A stretch of DNA of 5,198 nucleotides, from positions 1-5,198 of the forward strand of contig JAHBAP020000392.1 in the NCBI GenBank assembly GCA_018500005.2. Reading direction: 5' to 3'. A program made the position numbers and the translations under genes. The stretch is from Mycobacterium sp. Lineage in GTDB: Bacteria > Actinomycetota > Actinomycetes > Mycobacteriales > Mycobacteriaceae. The notes under the pieces are model-generated. The model saw nothing but the letters and a program-made list of their open reading frames with translations, ran no database searches and was not told the DNA's origin. Numbering within the stretch: the stretch's first letter is position 1; each line of letters starts with the position of its first letter. Shown here one piece after another: positions 1 through 4,540 of the stretch.

Positions 1-78
1 ACGCATCCGCAGACGGAAACCGTGGACCCTGGCCCGGCGCCGGTTGTTCGGCTGGAAGGTGCGCTTGCCCTTGGCCAC
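1..78 (-). CDS. rpmH: 50S ribosomal protein L34, N-terminal part (runs off the window)
   Basis: On the minus strand a GTG start (bases 78-76) opens a frame of 26 codons reading [20 protein letters not shown] and then FRLRMR at the window edge. This is the L34 signature: a short, very basic protein of about 47 residues that binds 23S rRNA in the large ribosomal subunit. The start is supported by a strong Shine-Dalgarno GAGGAGAGA (bases 92-84) five bases upstream. About 21 residues plus the stop lie outside the window. In bacteria rpmH is normally followed by rnpA (RNase P protein) and is divergent from dnaA, which fits here. It has its own probable promoter at 215-243 and a leader of about 130 bases with predicted hairpins. 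The identity is near certain. Confidence 0.97.
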   Translation of the reverse strand, partial: MAKGKRTFQPNNRRRARVHGFRLRMR

Positions 79-83
79 GACTG

Positions 84-92
84 TCTCTCCTC
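84..92 (-). promoter_or_regulatory. Ribosome binding site of rpmH
   Basis: The minus strand reads GAGGAGAGA, then five bases, then GTG. It is a strong Shine-Dalgarno and fixes the non-ATG start of rpmH. Confidence 0.85.
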
Positions 93-100
93 GTCACATG

Positions 101-133
101 GCGTCCACGCCGGATCACTGCGATCCTGGACGC
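101..133 (-). other. Nested stem-loop in the rpmH leader, next to its ribosome binding site
   Basis: On the minus strand GCGTCCA (133-127) pairs with TGGACGC (107-101). Directly inside, GGATC (126-122) pairs with GATCC (116-112) around a 5-base loop. Four unpaired bases (111-108) lie on one side. Twelve perfect pairs in 33 bases is more than expected by chance even in GC-rich DNA. The structure ends 8 bases before the Shine-Dalgarno. It could affect translation or stability of rpmH mRNA; that role is inference. Confidence 0.5.
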
Positions 134-155
134 TTCGCCCGTCTTGCTCTATCGA

Positions 156-179
156 ACCGGCGCGGTCCCGGACCCCGGT
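156..179 (-). other. Second nested stem-loop in the rpmH leader
   Basis: ACCGG (156-160) and CCGGT (175-179) pair as an outer stem. Inside, GGTC (164-167) and GACC (171-174) pair around a 3-base loop, with bases 161-163 unpaired. It lies in the predicted rpmH leader between the promoter and the hairpin at 101-133. The region is very GC-rich, so this one is weaker evidence than its neighbour. Confidence 0.35.
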
Positions 180-214
180 CGCTGCCGTGTCACCCGTGGT
201 TGGGCGACTACCCG

Positions 215-243
215 AGGGTACTGACGTCGCTTGCGCTGGTCAA
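215..243 (-). promoter_or_regulatory. Probable rpmH promoter
   Basis: The minus strand has TTGACC (243-238; five of six match the -35 consensus TTGACA), a 17-base spacer, and TACCCT (220-215), which fits the TAnnnT pattern of actinobacterial housekeeping sigma -10 elements. The expected transcript start is near 208, giving a leader of about 130 bases before the GTG at 78. It is the best minus-strand promoter in the interval. Confidence 0.6.
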
Positions 244-271
244 ACCGTCCTCCCGGGCACTCGCCTCCCCC

Positions 272-280
272 TGTGGATAA
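272..280 (-). promoter_or_regulatory. DnaA box between the divergent promoters
   Basis: The minus strand reads TTATCCACA, an exact match to the classical 9-mer DnaA box. It lies 28 bases from the -35 of the rpmH promoter and 15 bases upstream of the -35 of the main dnaA promoter candidate, so bound DnaA could influence both. Confidence 0.75.
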
Positions 281-295
281 ATACTTGGCTACCTG

Positions 296-324
296 TTGGC
301 ACCGGGCGCGAAACCTGTTAGCTT
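296..324 (+). promoter_or_regulatory. Probable dnaA promoter (upstream, extended -10)
   Basis: TTGGCA (296-301) matches five of six -35 positions. A 17-base spacer follows, then TAGCTT (319-324), which fits TAnnnT. TGT immediately precedes the hexamer, making an extended -10. The expected start of transcription is near 331, so the leader to the TTG at 499 would be about 168 bases and would begin almost at the inverted repeat 336-367. Confidence 0.55.
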
Positions 325-335
325 CGGGCAGAGCA

Positions 336-367
336 CAGTGCCCGTCACATGTTTGCGACGGGCCCTG
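336..367 (+). repeat. Strong imperfect inverted repeat at the start of the dnaA leader
   Basis: CAGTGCCCGTC (336-346) and GACGGGCCCTG (357-367) pair at 10 of 11 positions; the single mismatch is T339 against C364. They surround a 10-base loop. No T-run follows, so a classical intrinsic terminator is unlikely. It sits a few bases after the expected transcript start and upstream of the TATACT element, so it could be a 5'-end RNA hairpin or a repressor/activator site. Confidence 0.6.
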
Positions 368-388
368 AGCCCTAGTGCCTAATGCCCA

Positions 389-394
389 TATACT
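389..394 (+). promoter_or_regulatory. Possible second dnaA -10 element
   Basis: TATACT is close to the TATAAT consensus. No good -35 is visible at 16-18 bases upstream (366-371 reads TGAGCC), but mycobacterial promoters often lack one. A start near 401 would leave a leader of about 98 bases, with all three DnaA-box-like 9-mers downstream of the start. Confidence 0.35.
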
Positions 395-418
395 GCTGAA
401 CTGACGAATTCCTGAGAC

Positions 419-427
419 CTGTACACA
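419..427 (+). promoter_or_regulatory. Degenerate DnaA box in the dnaA leader
   Basis: CTGTACACA differs from the mycobacterial-type box YTGTCCACA at one position. It starts 11 bases before the box at 430-438 and faces it, so CACAGCTGTG (424-433) forms a perfect palindrome across the junction. Confidence 0.4.
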
Positions 428-429
428 GC

Positions 430-438
430 TGTGGATAA
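430..438 (-). promoter_or_regulatory. DnaA box in the dnaA leader
   Basis: The minus strand reads TTATCCACA, an exact classical DnaA box. It is the middle member of the 419-450 cluster, 61 bases before the dnaA start codon, and is a likely site of autoregulation. Confidence 0.75.
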
Positions 439-441
439 CGT

Positions 442-450
442 TGTGGACAG
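442..450 (-). promoter_or_regulatory. DnaA box in the dnaA leader, tandem copy
   Basis: The minus strand reads CTGTCCACA, fitting the mycobacterial consensus YTGTCCACA exactly. It has the same orientation as the box at 430-438, begins 12 bases from it and is separated by three bases. Such close tandem sites favour cooperative DnaA binding. Confidence 0.75.
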
Positions 451-483
451 ATCTCGGCTACTCATAGCAGTCGACTCGAGTCC

Positions 484-491
484 GGGGGGAG
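484..491 (+). promoter_or_regulatory. Ribosome binding site of dnaA
   Basis: GGGGGGAG lies seven bases before the TTG at 499. It decides the non-ATG start: no other start codon nearby has a comparable site. Confidence 0.8.
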
Positions 492-498
492 TCCGACG

Positions 499-1983
499 TT
501 GACTGACGATCCCTCACCCGATTTCGCATCGGTATGGAATTCCGTCGTCGCTGAACTCAACGGTGACGGTGATTCGTCCGGCGACAGCTCTCTGGGTCCG
601 GGACTCACCCCCCAACAGCGCGCCTGGCTCAAGCTGGTCCAGCCGCTCACGATCGCCGAAGGCTTCGCCCTTCTGTCCGTGCCCAGCCCGTTCGTGCAGA
701 ACGAAATCGAACGTCATCTGCGTAGCCCGATTATGGACGCCTTGAGCCGACGCCTCGGCCACCGGGTTGAACTCGGTGTTCGGATCGAGCAGCCCGACAG
801 CCCCGACGACTCTCCCGACCACGACATCCCGCTCTCGGACTTCGATCTGGACAATCTCGACGAGGACCGCGAGGCTCCGGCCGTCAACCAGGGCGACTGG
901 TCGTCCTACTTCATCGAACGGCCACGAACCAGTCCGAGTGAATCTCCCTCCGGAGCCAGTCTCAATCGCCGTTACACCTTCGACACCTTCATCATCGGCG
1001 CGTCCAACCGGTTCGCCCATGCTGCCGCTCTGGCGATAGCCGAAGCGCCGGCCCGCGCCTATAACCCGCTTTTCATCTGGGGCGAGTCGGGCCTCGGCAA
1101 GACCCACCTCCTGCATGCAGCCGGTAACTACGCACAACGCCTCTTCCCCGGAATGCGGGTCAAATACGTCTCCACCGAGGAATTCACCAACGACTTCATC
1201 AACTCCCTGCGCGACGACCGCAAAGTCGCCTTCAAACGGAGCTACCGCGATATCGACATCCTGCTGGTCGACGACATCCAGTTCATCGAGGGCAAAGAAG
1301 GTATCCAGGAAGAGTTCTTCCACACCTTCAACACCCTGCATAACGCCAACAAGCAGATCGTCATCTCCTCAGACCGGCCGCCCAAGCAGCTCGCAACTCT
1401 CGAAGACCGGTTGCGCACACGCTTCGAGTGGGGTCTGATCACCGACGTCCAGCCGCCCGAACTGGAGACGCGTATCGCGATTCTCCGCAAGAAGGCCCAG
1501 ATGGAGCGGCTGGCTGTTCCAGACGATGTCCTGGAACTCATCGCCAGCAGCATCGAACGCAACATCCGCGAATTGGAAGGCGCACTGATCCGGGTCACCG
1601 CGTTCGCCTCGTTGAACAAGACCCCGATCGACACCGCGTTGGCCGAGATCGTGCTGCGGGACCTGATCGCCGATGCGGGCACCACACAGATCAGCGTTGC
1701 AATGATCATGGCCGCCACCGCCGACTACTTCGACACCACAGTCGAGGAGCTCCGCGGCGCCGGAAAGACACGGGCGCTGGCCCAATCACGCCAGATCGCG
1801 ATGTATCTATGCCGCGAACTCACCGACCTGTCGCTGCCCAAGATCGGTCAGGCCTTCGGCCGCGACCACACCACCGTGATGTACGCCCAGCGCAAGATCC
1901 TCGGCGAAATGGCGCAACGCCGCGAGGTCTTCGATCACGTCAAAGAGCTCACAACCCGCATCCGGCAGCGTTCCAAGCGCTGA
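499..1983 (+). CDS. dnaA: Chromosomal replication initiator protein DnaA
   Basis: DnaA is the AAA+ ATPase that binds DnaA boxes, oligomerises on oriC with ATP, melts the duplex and loads the helicase; it also acts as a transcription factor. The protein has 494 residues. Domain I (about 1-90) carries the interaction module; domain II (about 95-150) is an Asp/Pro/Ser-rich acidic linker; domain III holds Walker A GESGLGKT (195-202, K201), Walker B LLVDDIQF (255-262), sensor 1 ISSD (289-292), box [12 protein letters not shown] with R304 and arginine finger R308, and sensor 2 R357 in NIRELEGAL. Domain IV has the basic loop [13 protein letters not shown] (420-432) and the signature [13 protein letters not shown] (454-466) for DNA binding. 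TTG start is backed by the GGGGGGAG site. As I recall the M. tuberculosis protein is 507 residues; the difference falls mainly in the linker. DnaA boxes in its own leader suggest feedback control. No key residue is missing. Confidence 0.99.
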   Translation: MTDDPSPDFASVWNSVVAELNGDGDSSGDSSLGPGLTPQQRAWLKLVQPLTIAEGFALLSVPSPFVQNEIERHLRSPIMDALSRRLGHRVELGVRIEQPDSPDDSPDHDIPLSDFDLDNLDEDREAPAVNQGDWSSYFIERPRTSPSESPSGASLNRRYTFDTFIIGASNRFAHAAALAIAEAPARAYNPLFIWGESGLGKTHLLHAAGNYAQRLFPGMRVKYVSTEEFTNDFINSLRDDRKVAFKRSYRDIDILLVDDIQFIEGKEGIQEEFFHTFNTLHNANKQIVISSDRPPKQLATLEDRLRTRFEWGLITDVQPPELETRIAILRKKAQMERLAVPDDVLELIASSIERNIRELEGALIRVTAFASLNKTPIDTALAEIVLRDLIADAGTTQISVAMIMAATADYFDTTVEELRGAGKTRALAQSRQIAMYLCRELTDLSLPKIGQAFGRDHTTVMYAQRKILGEMAQRREVFDHVKELTTRIRQRSKR

Positions 1984-2038
1984 ATCGGCGGGCGCTTCGC
2001 TGCAATCGCGAAAAAACTTTGGCACCACTACTTGTCAA

Positions 2039-2064
2039 CTGTCACAACCCCCTGTTGTGAACAG
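2039..2064 (+). repeat. Hairpin in oriC just downstream of dnaA
   Basis: TCACAAC (2042-2048) pairs perfectly with GTTGTGA (2054-2060) around the loop CCCCT. The stem extends by CTG (2039-2041) with CAG (2062-2064) if A2061 bulges, giving ten pairs. Each arm overlaps a degenerate DnaA box. A competing small hairpin, CTGTT-GTG-AACAG (2052-2064), uses the right arm. It lies 55 bases after the dnaA stop; no T-run follows, so a termination role is possible only as a U-less hairpin. Confidence 0.5.
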
Positions 2065-2065
2065 C

Positions 2066-2075
2066 CTGTGCACAA
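2066..2075. promoter_or_regulatory. Palindromic DnaA box in oriC
   Basis: CTGTGCACAA contains the palindrome TGTGCACA. Read on the plus strand it is CTGTGCACA; on the minus strand TTGTGCACA. The minus-strand form differs from TTGTCCACA at one base, so either orientation could be bound. Confidence 0.5.
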
Positions 2076-2078
2076 TCC

Positions 2079-2087
2079 TGGGGACAG
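2079..2087 (-). promoter_or_regulatory. DnaA box in oriC
   Basis: The minus strand reads CTGTCCCCA, one mismatch from YTGTCCACA. It starts 13 bases from the palindromic box at 2066-2075. Confidence 0.45.
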
Positions 2088-2125
2088 CCACCGCCGCCAT
2101 CGGACAACGGTGAACAACCGGATTT

Positions 2126-2134
2126 CGCTCCACA
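2126..2134 (+). promoter_or_regulatory. DnaA box in oriC
   Basis: CGCTCCACA keeps the TCCACA core with a deviating second base. It also forms a small CGCT/AGCG inverted repeat with 2134-2137. Confidence 0.5.
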
Positions 2135-2157
2135 GCGCTTCCCAGGCCGTTGTTGGC

Positions 2158-2166
2158 TGATCCACA
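2158..2166 (+). promoter_or_regulatory. DnaA box in oriC
   Basis: TGATCCACA is one mismatch from TTATCCACA. It has the same orientation as 2126-2134 and starts 32 bases later, about three helical turns. Confidence 0.6.
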
Positions 2167-2212
2167 TCGCATCCCCACACACCAACCCATGCCGAACTGC
2201 GGCTTTGCCGTG

Positions 2213-2221
2213 GTATCCACA
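2213..2221 (+). promoter_or_regulatory. DnaA box in oriC adjoining the A+T-rich element
   Basis: GTATCCACA is one mismatch (first base) from TTATCCACA and is the best match in oriC to the classical box. It is the last good box before the A+T-rich segment, separated from it by a 14-base GC-rich spacer. Confidence 0.65.
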
Positions 2222-2235
2222 GACTGCACAGCCCC

Positions 2236-2280
2236 TAATACTGTTACCGAGAGTTATTCAAGGTTTCTCTCCAGAAGAAG
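2236..2280. other. Candidate DNA unwinding element of oriC
   Basis: Of these 45 bases 28 are A or T (62%), the most A+T-rich stretch of this length I see in the interval. It follows the box GTATCCACA at 2213-2221. Its left end reads CTA ATA CTG TTA (2235-2246), triplets that all have T in the middle, similar to the complement of DnaA-trio motifs. Assignment by composition and position is inference. Confidence 0.5.
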
Positions 2281-2354
2281 GCGGTTGGGGAAGAGTGCAT
2301 TCACACCCCCTTCCGCACCCCCTCCCGGCCTGGTTGTCACCACCACCGATTAGC

Positions 2355-2383
2355 TTTCAAGATGACTCGCGACGCTCTAGGTT
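2355..2383 (+). promoter_or_regulatory. Possible dnaN promoter
   Basis: TTTCAA (2355-2360), a 17-base spacer and TAGGTT (2378-2383) make a weak promoter of the TAnnnT class, predicting a start near 2390. The short leader contains an inverted repeat CCGGC/GCCGG (2393-2397 and 2405-2409). An alternative -35, TTGTCA (2334-2339), has no good -10 at proper distance. Confidence 0.3.
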
Positions 2384-2430
2384 GTGATCTGACCGGCGCT
2401 CTCGGCCGGGGCGATGTTTGAAGGGACACG

Positions 2431-3624
2431 ATGCACGTGGCGACCACGACGGTTGGCTCCGACCTGAAGTTCCGCTTGGTCCGGGAGGACTTCGCCGACG
2501 CCGTTGCCTGGGTGGCCCGCAGCCTTCCGTCCAGGCCGCCGTCGAATCCCGTGTTGGCCGGCGTGCTCATCACCGGTTCCGATGACGGGCTGACGATTTC
2601 CGGATTCGACTTCGATGTCTCCGCGGAGGTGACCGTTCCGGCTGAGATCGCTTCTGGTGGAACGGTTTTGGTGTCCGGAAGGCTGCTTTCCGATATCACC
2701 CGGGCGCTTCCCGCCAAACCTGTCGACGTCAGCGTCGACGGCACCCGAATGCTGCTGACCTGCGGAAGTGCGAAATTTTCGCTGCCGGCGATGCCGGTGG
2801 AGGATTATCCGACCCTGCCGTCGCTACCGGCCGAAACTGGTGTAGTGGCCGCGGACCTGTTCACCGAGGCGGTAGGCCAGGTCGCCGTGGCGGCCGGCCG
2901 CGACGACACACTGCCGATGCTCACCGGAATCCGGGTCGAGATTTCCGGAGACACCGTCGTTTTGGCCGCCACCGATCGCTTCCGACTCGCGGTTCGGGAA
3001 CTCACCTGGGGTTCGGTGTCGCCCGACGTGGAGGCTGCCGTGCTGGTGCCGGCCAAGACGTTGGCGGAGACCGCGAAGTCCGTCAGTCCAACTAGCGACG
3101 TGCATCTGGCGCTGGGTAGTGGTTCGTCGGTCGGCGAAGAGCGACTGCTCGGCATGCGCAGCGGGGGTCGGCGGAGTACCACCCGACTGCTGGACACCGA
3201 GTTCCCCAAATATCGCCAGCTGCTTCCCGCCGAGCACACCGCCGTCGCAACTCTGGGAGTCACCGATCTCATCGAGGCGATCAAACGTGTGGCCCTGGTC
3301 GCCGATCGCGGTGCCCAGGTCCGGATGGAGTTCTCCCCCGGATCGCTGCGGCTCTCCGCCGGTGCCGACGGTGTCGGTCTGGCGGAAGAGGAGCTCGAAG
3401 TCGATTTCGCCGGGGAGCCGCTGACCATTGCGTTCAACCCGACGTACCTGACAGACGGCCTGGGTTCACTGCATTCCGATCGCGTCACCTTCGGGTTCAC
3501 CACACCGAGCAAGCCAGCAGTGCTGCGACCGGCTGCCGATGAAGGTCCGACCGGTAGCGGGCCGTTCCCGGCGCTGGACACCGACTACGTGTATCTGCTC
3601 ATGCCGGTCCGGCTCCCCGGCTAG
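2431..3624 (+). CDS. dnaN: DNA polymerase III beta subunit (sliding clamp)
   Basis: DnaN forms the ring-shaped dimer that encircles DNA and tethers the replicative polymerase and other partners through a hydrophobic pocket. The product is 397 residues, close to the roughly 400 of mycobacterial clamps. Three repeated clamp domains are expected at about 1-130, 135-260 and 265-397. Conserved blocks are seen: [13 protein letters not shown] in domain 1, [14 protein letters not shown] (157-170) and [13 protein letters not shown] (179-191) in domain 2, EHTAVATLG and [11 protein letters not shown] in domain 3, and the C-terminus [16 protein letters not shown] (2421-2426) is the Shine-Dalgarno. It is four bases from ATG 2431, and ten from an in-frame GTG at 2437 that would give VATTTVG as the N-terminus, so the start may be two codons later. 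Near residues 36-40 (PPSNP) there appears to be one extra residue relative to the usual RPxxPVLxG. It heads a compact gene group with gnd and recF. Confidence 0.98.
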   Translation: MHVATTTVGSDLKFRLVREDFADAVAWVARSLPSRPPSNPVLAGVLITGSDDGLTISGFDFDVSAEVTVPAEIASGGTVLVSGRLLSDITRALPAKPVDVSVDGTRMLLTCGSAKFSLPAMPVEDYPTLPSLPAETGVVAADLFTEAVGQVAVAAGRDDTLPMLTGIRVEISGDTVVLAATDRFRLAVRELTWGSVSPDVEAAVLVPAKTLAETAKSVSPTSDVHLALGSGSSVGEERLLGMRSGGRRSTTRLLDTEFPKYRQLLPAEHTAVATLGVTDLIEAIKRVALVADRGAQVRMEFSPGSLRLSAGADGVGLAEEELEVDFAGEPLTIAFNPTYLTDGLGSLHSDRVTFGFTTPSKPAVLRPAADEGPTGSGPFPALDTDYVYLLMPVRLPG

Positions 3625-3628
3625 ACGC

Positions 3629-3634
3629 AGGAGG
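3629..3634 (+). promoter_or_regulatory. Ribosome binding site of gnd
   Basis: AGGAGG, a perfect Shine-Dalgarno core, lies eight bases before ATG 3643. It selects this ATG over the in-frame ATG at 3649. Confidence 0.85.
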
Positions 3635-3642
3635 TCAAGCAC

Positions 3643-4536
3643 ATGCAGATGGGTCTGGTCGGCCTCGGCAAGATGGGCTTCAACATGCGCGCGCGGTTGC
3701 GCGAAGCCGGCCACGAGATCGTCGGCTACGACCCACGGCCGGAAGTGTCCGACGTCCCGACGCTGGCAATGCTGGCCGATGCCCTCGAGGCACCCCGCGT
3801 CGTGTGGGTAATGGTCCCGTCCGGACCGATCACCCATGAAACCGTCGCATCGTTAGGCGAGGTGTTGAGTCCCGGTGATCTGGTCGTCGACGGCGGCAAC
3901 TCCCGCTACACCGAGGACGCCCCGCACGCCGAGTTACTCGCCGAGCGCGGTATCGGTTTCGTCGATGCTGGCGTCTCCGGCGGAATCTGGGGCCTGACCG
4001 AGGGTTATGGGCTGATGGTCGGTGGAAGTGACGAGCACATCACCCGCCTGATGCCGATCTTCGATGCTTTGCGGCCGGCGGGTCCGGTCGCGGACGGTTT
4101 CGTCCACGCCGGCCCGGTTGGTGCCGGCCATTACGCCAAGATGGTGCACAACGGCATCGAATACGGTCTGATGCACGCCTACGCGGAGGGCTATGAGCTG
4201 CTCAACGCCGAACCGCTGATCACCGATACCCAAGCAGTTATCCAAGCCTGGACCAACGGCACCGTGGTGCGGTCCTGGCTGCAGCAACTGCTCGCCAAGG
4301 CACTCAAGGAAGACCCGAATTTCGCCGACATCTCCGACTACACCGAGGACTCCGGCGAAGGACGCTGGACCGTTGAAGAAGCCATCAACCATCGGGTTCC
4401 GACGCCGGTGATCGCGGCTTCGCTGTTCGCGCGGTTCGCCTCCCGTCAAGACCAGTCACCGACGATGAAGGCCGTCTCGGCGCTCCGTAATCAGTTCGGC
4501 GGTCACGCGGTCAAACGGGTTCCGCTGTCCGGCTGA
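3643..4536 (+). CDS. gnd: 6-phosphogluconate dehydrogenase (decarboxylating), short form
   Basis: The enzyme oxidises and decarboxylates 6-phosphogluconate to ribulose 5-phosphate in the cytoplasmic pentose phosphate pathway. The 297-residue protein opens with a Rossmann fold: GLGKMG (7-12) for dinucleotide binding. Then come GGNS with N86-S87, the substrate signature AGVSGG (109-114), and the catalytic helix [11 protein letters not shown] with K166, H169, N170 and E173, in the same spacing as K183, H186, N187 and E190 of the sheep enzyme. It is the short class (about 300 residues) instead of the 470-480-residue enzyme. D30 at the end of the second beta strand (VGYDPRP) suggests NAD+ preference over NADP+; this is inference. 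The gene starts 18 bases after dnaN and ends four bases before recF, so it is probably in their operon. As I recall it occupies this place in M. smegmatis and Streptomyces but not in M. tuberculosis. Confidence 0.95.
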   Translation: MQMGLVGLGKMGFNMRARLREAGHEIVGYDPRPEVSDVPTLAMLADALEAPRVVWVMVPSGPITHETVASLGEVLSPGDLVVDGGNSRYTEDAPHAELLAERGIGFVDAGVSGGIWGLTEGYGLMVGGSDEHITRLMPIFDALRPAGPVADGFVHAGPVGAGHYAKMVHNGIEYGLMHAYAEGYELLNAEPLITDTQAVIQAWTNGTVVRSWLQQLLAKALKEDPNFADISDYTEDSGEGRWTVEEAINHRVPTPVIAASLFARFASRQDQSPTMKAVSALRNQFGGHAVKRVPLSG

Positions 4537-4540
4537 TCGC

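Larger units (their letters stand above)
79..498. promoter_or_regulatory. Divergent rpmH-dnaA control region
   Basis: These 420 bases carry no convincing gene. Frames open here have none of the codon pattern of the neighbours and cross the promoter and hairpin elements. The region holds, left to right, the rpmH leader with two hairpins, the rpmH promoter, an exact DnaA box, a dnaA promoter with extended -10, an inverted repeat, a second possible -10, three DnaA-box-like 9-mers, a perfect 10-bp palindrome and the dnaA ribosome binding site. Confidence 0.85.
1984..2430. other. oriC: Origin of chromosomal replication (oriC), dnaA-dnaN intergenic region
   Basis: This 447-base non-coding interval lies between dnaA and dnaN, the standard place for oriC in mycobacteria. 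It holds the DnaA boxes listed separately plus weaker 9-mers: TTGTCAACT (2032-2040, +), TTGTGAACA (2055-2063, +), TTGTCCGAT (2099-2107, -), TTGTTCACC (2109-2117, -) and TTGTCACCA (2334-2342, +). Most sites are degenerate, as is known for mycobacterial origins. An A6 tract follows dnaA (2011-2016). The stretch 2236-2280 is 62% A+T against a GC-rich background and is the likely unwinding element. Bases 2281-2333 are C-rich and show nothing I recognise. The last 80 bases hold a possible dnaN promoter. Confidence 0.93.

Noticed and set aside
22..321. Plus-strand frame of 99 codons spanning the rpmH start and the intergenic region
   Set aside because: It runs antisense to rpmH and across the promoters and DnaA box, with no ribosome binding site or recognisable product.
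336..367. Intrinsic terminator for a transcript entering from the left
   Set aside because: There is no T-run after the stem and no plus-strand gene upstream to terminate. A leader or operator role fits better.
514..1341. 275-codon open frame on the minus strand inside dnaA
   Set aside because: It lies wholly opposite the highly conserved dnaA and follows from G/C third-position bias. Its product resembles no family I know, and no ribosome binding site is evident.
1428..2060. 210-codon plus-strand frame overlapping the end of dnaA and entering oriC
   Set aside because: It is an off-frame reading of dnaA, very rich in Arg/His/Pro as expected of a frame-shifted GC-rich gene, and ends inside the oriC hairpin region.
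2150..2353. Small plus-strand frame inside oriC
   Set aside because: It covers two DnaA boxes and the A+T-rich element, lacks a ribosome binding site, and its composition looks non-coding.
2805..3581. 258-codon minus-strand frame opposite dnaN
   Set aside because: Its composition is dominated by Ser/Arg/Thr, typical of an antisense reading of a GC-rich gene. It has no recognisable domain.
3934..4449. 171-codon minus-strand frame opposite gnd
   Set aside because: It is antisense to conserved catalytic regions of gnd and shows no domain or start signal of its own.
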